Assembly: GCF_037038585.1 (NCBI RefSeq) | Contig: NC_092520.1 | Coordinates: 192,428,604-192,492,603 of the forward strand | DNA length: 64,000 bases | Direction: 5' to 3' | Origin: Patagioenas fasciata | Lineage: Eukaryota; Chordata; Aves; Columbiformes; Columbidae | In this document: one piece after another, positions 45,940 through 58,000 of the stretch | How positions within the stretch are numbered: position 1 is the first letter of the stretch | Layout of the letters: the number at the start of each line of letters is the position of its first letter | Position numbers and translations under genes: made by a program | The notes under the pieces: model-generated | The model's database searches: none | What the model was told of the DNA's origin: nothing | What the model saw: only the letters and a program-made list of their open reading frames with translations

Positions 45940-48900
45940 CTTATTACCCATGTGTTACTAGTTTATGTGTAACATATAAACTAATTTAGTCTGAATGTGT
46001 TACTAGTATCTGTTTGTCTGTCATGACCTATTTTCAATTTCCCATAAATCTAACTAGCATATAAGTTTCAGAGATACCCATTCCCACAGATTTCATAAAA
46101 GGGAGCAGCTAGCTAGAAAGAAAATATTATATTAACATTTCCATGAGAAACAGTCAAACAAACTCAGCTGTTATTCCTTAGTGGACGGATGCTCGGTGAT
46201 CTTTGCCAGAATACTAGCTGACCAGTTAGCTCACGTATGTATCCACAGGAGCTGTACCACATTTCTTTACTTCTTTGCTGAAACACAGACATGGAACTGA
46301 ATTAAATTATAGGACTCAGGAATACAGGAGGACGAGAAATTAAGTCTGAGTTGAAGGAAAGTGTGGAAATACCATGTAAGAATAAGTCAGGTTTAGAAAA
46401 AATCTTAGAGGAAGGAGCAGGTGGATATTGGGATCCAATGAGATGGAAAAAGACATACTTTAATACATAATTTTGGCTTTACTAGTTCCAGTACCTGTAG
46501 AAAAGTTTCTCTACCAAACAAAATTGTATTCTAAAATCAGTAATTGTACATTGGCCATTGGGAAAACTCACATCCACACAGAATAAATTCAGATTTATAT
46601 AGGACAAAACCATTTTAGTGGTGATGACATTGACATTTTATCCAAAATGTTAATGACTTATTTAATGAAAGTCTAAAAGTGAAAAGTAGTTTTCAGTAGA
46701 TTGTGGTACTAGTGTTTGCATTATGATAACATTATGTTCCTCTATGAAGAGACTGGAAAGCCATAGAAAATGAGGGCATAATGGGGGTATGAAATGTCTC
46801 GTCATCAAGTTCATTACAGTTGCTACTTACTTAAAGAATTGCCTGTGCAGAAGAGGGGAGATAAATCTTTCCTGTTGAAATCTTCACTTTGTTTGAATAA
46901 CCTAGGTATCTATAGATAGAACTCAAACCTTGGAATTGAAAAAGACTTCTCTTCATTGAGGGCTATCTTTGCTTGTTCCAAAGAAAATTAGTTTTCATAT
47001 GTCCTAGCTAAAAATCTCTGAAAATCAGAAAGCAAGGATACTAATTTAATTTTACCTGGGCTTATAATGTACATCTTGACAAAAGGGTTCTCTTTGCTTT
47101 CTTTTGGTACCATTACTCTTTAAATAATGATGATCTTTACTCTGTAGAGTAATTTGGCTTCAACAGGAGTTGTGATAAAGGACACTCCATTCCTTCATCA
47201 CCGAGTAAAGTAGGACTCATAGTTCTGTGAGCAAGGAACTAGACTGCATCAGACATAGAATCATGTCTTGTTAAAAACAGAAACTTCCTGATTTAGGAGA
47301 AATCACTCAATGCGATGTATCATAATTAATGAATAATGTCTAAAAATAAGGCATCTAATCAAAATTGTCTAGAATCAATGGAAAGTGAAAACCATCGGAA
47401 AAAGAGTGATTCATTATTTTTGTCTTAAATGTTGTAATTTTTTTCTCAATTTTACCTCAAATAATTAAAACATTAATTATAATTCTGCCATTTTTCTGCC
47501 ACTTGTCTGCTTTTACAAGTTAGATTTTTAAATTTGAGGGAAGATAACTGCTGACATTTTTTTAATGCCTTATACTTCATGTCATCAAATCTGGTAAATA
47601 TGAAGCAGTCGTAAAGTAAATGTACCCTTTAGTCTTCTATAGGATCAGTTCAGGAGATTAGGAAAGTACAAAAATTCAATTTCAGAAAATGCATTGCATG
47701 ACTACTTCATTTGAGAAAAGGCATCTTGTGATATAATTGCAGTACATGTTTACCATAATGCGTTCTATTGTCCACTGTGTCACCTGACAAAATATGTGTA
47801 GTCATTTCATGAGAAATCAGAATATCATGGATTCTAAATTATTAATTTTCTAAGTAGTACACAAAGCAACAAAACAGTTTCTCTTACATATACGGTTTTA
47901 GAAATGACATTTATAGACTGGTTTATTGATCAAGTTTTTAAGTAATCTTTTGTAAAAATTTAGACGTCATTTCTTCCTATTTTTTGTAGTCTAGTTATCA
48001 TCAACATACACAATTAAGCAACACTGTCTACTTGACCTGTGCTTCTTTCTTTGGTATCAATAACTTACAATCATGATTTGTTGTCTTACATGATACTTAA
48101 AAAGTTAAAACAAAAGTGTATTTTCCTGTTGCTCACAACAGAGTCCAAAAGCTCAAAAGATAATAGGAACTTCTCACTATTAAGGAATTATAAAACGTAT
48201 TTGCAAATATGGATCAGAAACAATCAGTTTCAAATACATTTCACAGTTTAATCATGCTGAGAAACACTTCTGAACTTTAAGGATCCAGACTAAATAATAT
48301 GGGTACAGTTTCCTATTAAAGAACATGAAACATACTGGAGGAAGATTAATTGCTACAGATTCAATGAGTGTATAGCGTTTATGTCTCATTCATGAGTTTA
48401 TAAACTCCAACTCCTCAAGAGAGTATCAAGTATTGATATAATGACCCCAAGCCCTGGGATTTTCACTTAGAGAGCCTTAATTTAATGGAAAAATGGAAGA
48501 CGTGTAAAATGCTTTGTATTTAGGTTTACTTTCATAGCTTCAGCTGGTTTGTGAGTCAACTAGTAACTGGTCAGACAAAAAATATCATCTAAATCAGTGT
48601 TCATGATGTTAAGGATTCTATGACATAGTGCAACCTTTGATTTTTGTCCTTATCCAGAATCCTGGTTTCATCAAAAGACAAAAAAAAAAAAAGGAAGGGG
48701 TGGGAAGGGGGATGGAGTTCTCATTTTCTTTTGCAAAATGCAATTAAGAAATGTTACTAACAGCAAGTGGAGATGAAAGAGTGATGTTGGCGACTGGAGA
48801 CATTCTGAGATGAATGTGTAAAATAGGAGAGGGCGTATTTAGTAGTAAACAGGTGATGGAATGATGGACCTACTATTGATAGGAACAAATACAAAAGAAG

Positions 48901-49224
48901 AAAAATAAAAAGAGCAATGCATCACATGGAGTTGAACCTAGTCAATAGTTAAAAGATGAACTGCACAGAAAATAGTAATAACAGAGATTTATATGACATG
49001 TATTGCTTGACTGTAATGTATAGGAGAGCTTTATATTATGGGCATGTGGGAGAGTGTTCCGTAAAATATTAAGGTTTTCTTCTTGCCATTAATGATTGAA
49101 ACCATCAGGTCATGATGCCAGTGATTTCTTTAAATTATTTTTTTCCCTTTTTTCAGAGCCATCTCTCCCATGTGCTTTGGCACAGCATTTTACCCTTTCC
49201 TAAATATCTACCAACTAAAGACTT
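45940..49224. other. AT-rich non-coding DNA, no gene seen
   Basis: No gene, RNA or mobile element was recognised. Confidence 0.55.
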
Positions 49225-49350
49225 GGTCAAAATGGGTCTATCTTGAAGCTGGCTGAAACCATCTCTGTCCAACATGGGGGCAGCTTCTGCTGTCTTCTCA
49301 CAGAAGCCATCCCCACAGCCCCTCTGCTACCAAAACTTTGCCACATAAAC
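49225..49350 (+). mobile_element. Possible ERV fragment
   Basis: The text from AAGCTGGCTG through the CTTCTCACAGAAGCC block to AACTTTGCCACATAAACCCA resembles a repeat I recall from bird ERV-K-type elements. It is short, with no visible LTR ends or target duplication. The minus-strand open frame across it (49227-49415) shows no domain. Confidence 0.3.
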
Positions 49351-52300
49351 CCAATAGGTATATGAAAAGTTAAAGAATTCAAAAACGAATTCAGGGACCA
49401 CAAAGTGAACAACAAGATGAAAGACAGACTCCATCATGCAGAATTTAAGGAGTTTACCCTATTACACTTACTGAAGAAAAGCAAGAAAATAGAACTGATC
49501 GTTGCATTTACTCATATGGTACTTGAAATGGAGAAAATGTTTTGACAATGGAAATAAGGTTATCTAGCAGGCAATTCATTTGGGGACCAGAAGTGTTCAT
49601 GTTCTGCAGTTCCAAGAAAATTTATCTACTCAGCCTACAGTTTCCTCTCCTCTTTACAGCTTGTCTGATCATTTGTACATCTGCTTTGGACTGATTTGCC
49701 TGCTGAGGCTTACATAGATGTGGGAATGGCAGTATGTGCAGTTCCAGCTAAAGGGCCTTGGAAATGTTATACAGAAGTATGTTTTTATGAGTGTAAGGAA
49801 TTATAGGCCAGTGAGAATGATATCTCGGACCAGAGAACGGCCTCGTGTGTATTGTGTGTGAATGTTGGGCCTGGACGTGTGAATGAGTGGGTCAGAACGC
49901 TGCCCACAAGATATGCATGGGAACGTGACTGAAAACAGATACAACATGAGTATGTTGTGTTTGGAATAACAATTATTGAATAAACATCCTGTCTAACCTC
50001 TTGGTCCAGGCCCATATCTGTGAACCTATAAATGCAGAACTGTTAACAGAAGCTCAACTCTCACTCCAAACAAGAACTTTGTGTGTGTGCATCTCTGTCT
50101 GCATCTGTATGTGTCGTTCCTCATTGCTGCACATAGGGAACAGGGGGAAAGGACTTTCAGCAGAAAAATACAAGGGGAAGCAGATATGTAACATGGGGAA
50201 GAAAAAGAAGGATTTGAGATGTGAAGGGGATCACAGATTTTATGTTTAGTTTGGGTCAGATGGCAGCCCTTTGTTCATTTTCAGCTCTACTGAAAAAATA
50301 AAATTTCAGGGACTGGTAAAAGAGCCTAGAAACATTTAACTTCTAAACAAAATGTAAGTTCCTAGAAAGAAGGCTGGTTAAACACTGAAATAACATATCA
50401 AGCTAGATTGCTTAGAAATATCCTTTCTAAACATAAAGTAATTTGAACCAACTTTTGGAATAAATTTTTGAATCTCTGTGTAGTGGAGATGATTATGAAA
50501 GCTGACTCACAATCTCTCTGAATTCTCCTCTGTATTCTCTTGCCCTTTGGGCCTGGCTGTACAACTGTCTCCAAATTCTGTGTTTAAGTAATACCACCTT
50601 AGGGCTTCAGCTGGTCAAAGGTTTTGGGAGGCTTTCTTCACTGTATAGTTTAGCTTTGATTTCTTTGTTATTACTGTTTTGCTTCTTCCAAACGAGGGAA
50701 TATATTATGTATATAGAAATACATTATTGAGAAGGTCACTCTAGAAGGTGCCAGTGAACTCCTTCAGGTTTCTGCTACTAATGTCTTTTAAACTAAAATT
50801 AAATCTGAAAGAGCACTGAGATCAAAAGAAGATACAAAGAAAGCACTAGTATGTACCATATTTACACTTTCTCAGGCTTGTTTTAGCCTTCTAACAGTCT
50901 TCTGAATCATATGCTGTCTTATTATGTCACACACTGAACTGAAAAGATTTACAAAAATAGGTAAATTGACTTATATGTTCACAGACAACTTGTAAAAAAA
51001 AAAAATCTTCTTGACAAAGTTCTTTCCTCAAAAGCACAAAATCAAATAGCACAAAACTCAGAGGGAGTTACGTATCTCAGAGCACAACCTGCTTCCGGTG
51101 TAACTTAAAAATTTCGACAAGTTAATTCCTGCTGTGGCCAGTTTCATCTCACTAACAGGATTGATGAGACAAGTCAATGACAATACTCATTTACTTAGGA
51201 GTTGTAATGTAGAATAGAAACGTAGACAGTTCATCTGTCATCAAAAATCTACATCATCCATCAACTTCATATTTCCTTAGGCAGTCTGAGCACTTAGGCA
51301 GATTGTAATAAATGTAGGTGTTTATTATTTGCTTTAGTAGACTTCACTCATTTTGCATGTGTGTAACCACAAAAGTATTGAAAGCACAGCTAGTACCATC
51401 ACTTCCTCTGATATTATATTTGTTCCAGTATGTGGATCTGCTGGCACAAACCGAATGACTTATCCAGGACTGTGGTAACAGCAGGTCTTAGTTCCACTTG
51501 GAAGTATATTTCTATTAACATTTCATACAGTTTAATATATTTCCCCCTGATCTTTTAAGACAAAATGTACATTATCCTGACTGTATAGCTCTAAAACTAA
51601 TACAAAAAAAAAAAAAAAGGAAAAAATCCCTAAAGTTGCACAAGAAGGTTGAGATTCATATCTTCTAACTTTAGCTAGAAGGTTATTGATGCCACTCTAA
51701 AATAGATATGTTTGTAACAAAATGAAATATTTTTTTCCTGTATCTAAAGCCTAGACAGTTTGTGAGACTACACACCTAACTTTTAGATGCCTGAAGCTAG
51801 ATGAGATTAATCTTTTGGAGGGTTGTGTTTTAGCTCTTGGATTTTCTTGTCATCCTTTCCTGGTTGTTGTTTGCTCTCACAGGGGCACAAATGAGTCAGT
51901 ATTTTTGTTCCATTTATATATATTATTTTACAATATTTGCCTTTGTTTTCATTATGAAATAATTACTTGGAAATAATAATTGTTGTCATAGGACAACAGT
52001 CCTCCAGGACATGTACATCTTCTCTGTCTGTGAGCCATATTCTTTTAGGAGTGAATTTCATGGATTAAAAAAATAACTCAGTAACATCATAAGACTAAGC
52101 TATTCTTGCCAATACTAAATAAAATTATTCTTATGATCTTTAAAAACAAATAAGGGTATTTGCTTATATAATGCATATACTTAACTTTTGTTGGGTTATT
52201 TAGGCAGCATAAGAGATTTGAAATTGTCGGTTATATAATTAGGTGTCTTTCATGTTGACTGTTAGATTATTCAGATGAAATTACTAATACTTTACAACTG

Positions 52301-52559
52301 AAAAAGAGAAGCAGAAGTTTCAGGTTTAGCCACATACTATTTAACTTGAAATCTGCTTTATATTTGGGGGTAATGGCTCATTCTCATCCCCAAATTATCA
52401 TCCTAAACTCCTTTTTTCTGTCCTGTCTTCATGAAATAAGAGGAGGACCAGAAGAAGTTTAGGTAAATAAATTTCATCTTAGTCCTTTGGAAAGCAGTAG
52501 AGCAAATTGACCTGGAAGCCACTTTTAAGTAGTATATATAAGTAGAAAAAAGTGATTTG
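49351..52559. other. AT-rich non-coding DNA, no gene seen
   Basis: A GC-richer patch at about 49800-50050 with an AATAAA at 49979-49984 followed by CCTGTCTAACCTC could be the end of a decayed LTR, but no borders were found. Confidence 0.5.
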
Positions 52560-53142
52560 AGGTAGTTAGCACAGATTTACAAAGGGGAAATCATGCTTGA
52601 CTAACCTGGTAGCTTTCTACAACAAAATTACTCTCTCGGCAGAAGAGGGAAAAAAAGTAGGTATTGTTCATCTATCTTGACCTCAGCCACGTTTTTCGTA
52701 CTGGTATCCATAACATCCTCATGGACAAACTGACGAAGTACAGGCTAGAGTAGTGTACATTGAGGTGGACTGAAAACGGGCTGAACTACCAATGTGAAAG
52801 TGTTATGATCAGGAGCACAGAACCTACCTGAAAGCTAGTCACTAATGATGTACCTTCAGAGTCAATACAGGGTCCAGTCATGTTTGACATCTTCATTAAT
52901 GAACTCTCTACTTCATGGTGGGACAAAGTATCCCTACAGAAGCTTTGCAAATGATACAAAACTGGAAGAAGTGGTTGATGGACCACATGGTTGTGTTGCT
53001 ATTCGGATGGACCCGGACAGGCTGGAGAAGTGGACTGACAGGAACCTCAAGAAGTGGAACAAAGTTCTGCACTTGCAGAGGGTTTGGACCAGATTATGTC
53101 CAGAGGTCCTTTCAAGACTCAAATATGTTGTGATTCTGTGAT
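52560..53142 (+). mobile_element. CR1 LINE, internally shortened
   Basis: It carries CR1 ORF2 text (an AAAGGGGAAATCATGCTTGAC stretch and, near 52945, a translated FANDTKL, a variant of the FADDTKL motif), then jumps to a CR1 tail with TGTTGTGATTCTGTGATTC at about 53125-53143. The usual sequence between these parts is mostly missing. Frames at 52845-53141 are pieces of this dead reverse transcriptase. Confidence 0.8.
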
Positions 53143-54977
53143 TCATCTAGGTTCTTTTCTGAGTGAGGTACCTATCAAAGCATATAAACTTGACCAGCAC
53201 TTTTTTTTTTTTTTTAATTATTATTAATTTGTTTTGAGTTTTCACTGCAGTTCAAAGAGATTTGAGGAGTTTTCAAAGATGAATATAGCAGTTAAGAGTT
53301 CACATGTAAGGCATGATTAAACTGAACATTAGAGTGCAATGCATAGAACCTTTTTTTTATTTTTATTTTAACTTCAGGCTGAGAAAGAAGTCTGTGTGAT
53401 TTGTCATAGCCTTCCTAGCATGGTTTCAATGCTCAAATACAATGATGTCCTAGTACAGTTAGGCTGCTTTCAGTCCCAAGATGCTTTATATGAACACATT
53501 ACTCTCATTACTCTGCAATGAATTTCCACTGCTGGGTCAAGCTCACATATTGCCGAGGTTGGAGTTCTCTGTGTCAACATCATAGACCAGGAGTCAGTCA
53601 CCTCCAATGAAACTGAGTTTGACACCCCTGGCACAGACATCAGCACATCAAAATTAGGTTGAAATCTAATCTCCATTTGAATTGGTAAGACATTTGTTAT
53701 TAATTTCAACAGAGTAAAGATGTTAATCGTAACTTCATCAGGGCACAGTAGCATATATTAATAGTGAAGCTTTTTAAAGCCACTGTTTCCCATTGTTTTC
53801 TGGACACCTTCATTAATCTCACATACCTCATCCTTGCCTTCTTACCACAGTCAAAAGTTCATGCTTATTTTTGCACACTATTATCTTTCTTTGAGGCAAG
53901 CACTTCCCACTCCATTGCAATAAGTATCATCACTAGTTTGTAATTTTGTTCCTTAAATTTACTGGTGGTGAAAGATTCTTTAAAGCAGCAGACTTATTTA
54001 AAAAAAAAAAAAAAAAAAGAAAAAGTTTACAGCCTTAAAAAAAGACAAAACATCAAAATAAAATCAGTCCTAAAATCTAGAATGCTTTTTTTTTTTTTTT
54101 TTTTTCCTGTCTTGGCCAGATAAAATGCTTAACAGATTTTAAAGGAACATTTTCTGTAAGACGCTAAAGAGGAACTGCTTTTACATACCCTGTTGTAATC
54201 TTCATCACCTAATCCATATCTTCATCTAGGTTTTTCTCAGAATAGGGTACCTTTGTATCTTATACACTGGACTGTACATATGAGGTCAGACCAAAGTTCC
54301 AGTTGACATAATATCCTCTCTTCATCTGTAATTAATCTATGGTGCTTATAAAAACAGTTTAAGAAAAGCACAAGCAGATAGTGATACTTCTCTGGTATAA
54401 CCTCCCAGTATAACCTCCCAGCTTTAAGCTGTCTGACTTCTTGAGTCAGAAATGATATCTTCATGCTTAATAGCCCTTGATATATTTGTCTTTCATGAAT
54501 TCATCTAATTTACATCACTTCCATATCTACATCCATCTTTAGGATCACAATGCCTTCATAAATCTCTTGTCAAATATTTTTCAGTGTCATGATGACATTA
54601 AAAATATTCAGTCACAATCATTGGTGTCAAAGAAACACAACTTCATAAATATTTTATCAAAATCTCCTGATCACTTACTGTCAAAACAGCATTATTACTT
54701 AACAGATTCACATCCTAATCCAATAAATTCACATATGACAAAGCCCTGCTTTTTTTTTCTGATGGAATGAGTATAATTTGCTGTCGCTAGTCTTACAACT
54801 TTCTTCCCTCTCTTTTTCTTAACAATCTGTTTTACAGTTTAGACATTTAGATTATTAAATCCTTCAATTATTAAATTAAAGGACATGAAAGTAAAATTAA
54901 ATATTCAACACAGATATTAAAGTAATATATGTCCCAGTGTGTGATAGGGCACCAATGATCAGTCTCCCTGAAGCTAT
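53143..54977. other. AT-rich non-coding DNA, no gene seen
   Basis: Holds poly-T (about 53199-53216 and 54087-54105) and poly-A (about 54000-54018) runs. The text AGTTTGACACCCCTGG near 53611-53626 is reminiscent of an old DNA-transposon motif, but it is too short to call. Confidence 0.55.
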
Positions 54978-55065
54978 CTACTCCAGGCTGAACAAGCCCA
55001 GCTTCCTCAGCCTCTCTTCATGGGACAAATGCTCCAACATCAAGTCATTGTGGTGGCACTGAAGA
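54978..55065 (-). mobile_element. CR1 LINE, short fragment
   Basis: The plus strand reads CTCCAGGCTGAACAAGCCC and CAGCCTCTCTTCATGGGACA, the reverse of a CR1 segment coding for or adjoining the end of ORF2. Neither the tail nor the rest of the element is present. Confidence 0.6.
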
Positions 55066-58000
55066 GAAGCCTGGGAGACCTTGTTGGTGAAGACAGAGAC
55101 AAACGCAAGGAGTACATCAGACTTGTTTGTGTCTGTTGTCAGTGTGTCTATTCTGAAGCTGCCCTGCTTTCACCTCAGAATTAAAAAAGGATTTTGAAAT
55201 GTTACATCTGAGATTACCTTCTTTCAACTGCCTAATGTTGAATCATTTTTAGATCATTCAGCCTATATATCAAATTATTTAAAAGCTATTTGTAACACAT
55301 ATGTTAATAATGAAGCTCTATATTTTCATTTCCAACACTAGATATTCCTGATTTATTTACGAGTGAAGCATATTCAGACTTTAAAAAACTTATAGATTAA
55401 TAATGAAATACAGCATTTATTTAGGAGAGAATTAATAGTTTTTCATAGGAGAGGTTGTTTGTTTGTTTGTTTGTTTTTTTCTTTTGTGAAGGTTTTGGTG
55501 TAATTTATTGTCTATTGAACAAACTTTTTGAGAAGCAATTCAGAGTTCACCCATGTTCACTTGGCATTTAGTGTTTTGTAGCTACAAAAATCAGTATTCT
55601 CACATGATTTCTTCTGGGTGCAATGTTGCAATGATTTTTTTTCCACTCATGTTAGCAGCCCTAGCATATAACAGGTTTCTTCAGTTTGTTCAGGTTTCTT
55701 CTACCTTCCTTATTAATTTCAGAGTTAGGGGATAGGTACTGTTTGTCCTCTGTGCTATCCAATCTGGTAAACTCATTTTCCCAATCACCCCAGTAATATT
55801 GTTATCTTTAGGTTATTCTCAGGATTTTGTGCTCTAGTGCAGTAGACCCTAGTAAACCACCCATTGAAGTCCACAGGTTTATGTCTTTTCAGTAAAAAGT
55901 TCTGTAATTGTAAAAATTTGGAACATTCTCGAATAAGTGTGAAATCAGAACTTGATGATGGATTTTGACATTTAGCCCTCAGTTTTCAACTGTGTAGTTC
56001 TGACTGTGCTCTGCTCTTTAGTGCATCACAATGTGGGAGGCAAGGATATAAAGTACCATTTTAGGCAAGGTCTGTACCTAAATGAACCTTTGTACTCATA
56101 ATAAATGAGAAGCATATAGGAATACCTCTGCCACTATAAGGATTCACCAGAAGGGCTGACTTACAGTGAAGTCTCTATACCAGCTTTTTGTATACCATTT
56201 AGAGTTATCATCACCCTCTGTGGGACTGCTTTTGCAGATCCCTGGAAGAAAATTCAGAAGATGATCTTCTGGAAGAAATCTGCCTATATGATTTTTGGAA
56301 TCTTCTATTGGGGTGACGGATGTCTACTTTTCTCTTTTACCAGTCATGTATTAAGGGGCCAATATACTTACTAAAAGACAGTTTAGAGAAATAAAATAAT
56401 TTATGGGCGAAGAGCATCGAATTATCTGTTCAATCTGAAAATGGAAACCTGTCACCAAGAGGGAAGAAAATGGGATCGGATCAAGGGTTGGATCAGTAAA
56501 GGCAGGTTGATGTAGTAACTGGGTTGAACCTCCTCATCTGTGTGGTTGGACCTCACAGCTCATGTGGTAGTGAGGACTGGAGGTGGTTTGGGTAATCAGA
56601 AGGCTTTGGAATCTCAGGTTATAGCAAAAACAAATAAACAAAAAAGAAGCAAAAAGTAGAGCCCACAGTTAGTAAAATATGTAATAACAAATTAATCAGA
56701 TGAAGAAGAGAAAAAAATAAGGAGACAATAAAAAATAAAACCACTAAGGTATTATTAGTAAGATGAAAAAAATGAGAGTTTTGTGAAGTAATGTTAAGTA
56801 TACCGGAAGACTTTTCCTTTAACAGAGCTTGTACTTTGACAGATATATCTAATATCCAATCTGAGATTGCCCTTTCACTGTTCAAGCCCATTACTCCTTT
56901 TCAGTTCTCTGATTAATGAGTCTTTCTTTAGATGTCCCTGTACATATTTCCAGGAAGAGTTATCACATCTTCTGTCACTTATCATTTTGGCAGAATTTTC
57001 TTGGTTTTCTTTTACTTTCTACTTCGAAGGTTTTATATTCTAAAACTTTTAACTATTTTTTCCCCCTATACAGAAGTACTGGTTACTGATTCAACACATT
57101 GATTCACTTCAGGGCTGAAGTAGAGCAGGATAATTGTTTTCCGTACTTCATATTAACTTCTATTAAGACTAGCCATTGTGGCAGGTTTTTCTTCTGCAAT
57201 AGTTACACAACTAATTTATACTTGGTCCTTAATTTGCTTTAATTTCCACTGGCTGAAACACTTGCATCTTCTTCATGAAGCAATTACATTCTGAACAAGA
57301 AGTCACTGAACTTCTCTGTATGCCATTACCTTAGTGAAGAAAAAATAAAGACAAAAAGATTGTTATGAAACTTTTGTAAGGAATAGGACCACTGATCTTT
57401 ACTCTGTTTTGATATTGCTGATCCATGCTTTCATGGCTCTTGAGATGTCTATATAAAGGACCCTTCTGTCTCACTGTTACTCATCTTTGTAATTGAGCTC
57501 ATTCAGAGGCTGAATTTGCCTTCTCTACTGTTGCTTCCCATGTCATATTGTTTTCCCAACAGCTGTTGAGGCAGAAAGACACATACAGTTGGAAATAATG
57601 CTGCTGCAAATCTCCATCCATGATGAGCAACTTTGCCTTCTCAGAGAGTAGCAGTCTTCCTTTCTGTAGTTCCTACCTGGAATGGTTTTCCCATCTCTCT
57701 GCCTTGCTGAATGTTTCTGCCCCATGAGCTTGTGGCAGAGATGCAGTCTGCACCCATGCTGTGCCAGGATCCTAATACAACTGTCTTACCAACAAAAGCC
57801 TTAGTTTTATTTAAGGGCCCCAGCTAGAATCTGTATTCTTTTCCATTGTAATGTACTTTCCACACTTCCATAACAATCTCTGGGTCAGGGGTCAACCCAC
57901 AACTGCTTTAATTGTGACGATAGGTGTTGCACCAGTTAGAGTGTGATATAGCAACAAGGCAATTCATGAGAATGAAAAAGGTAATTTTCGAAAACTCTTG

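Noticed and set aside
53470..53754. Minus-strand frame containing text like an old DNA-transposon motif
   Set aside because: The match is about 16 bases from memory, with no inverted repeats or target duplication.
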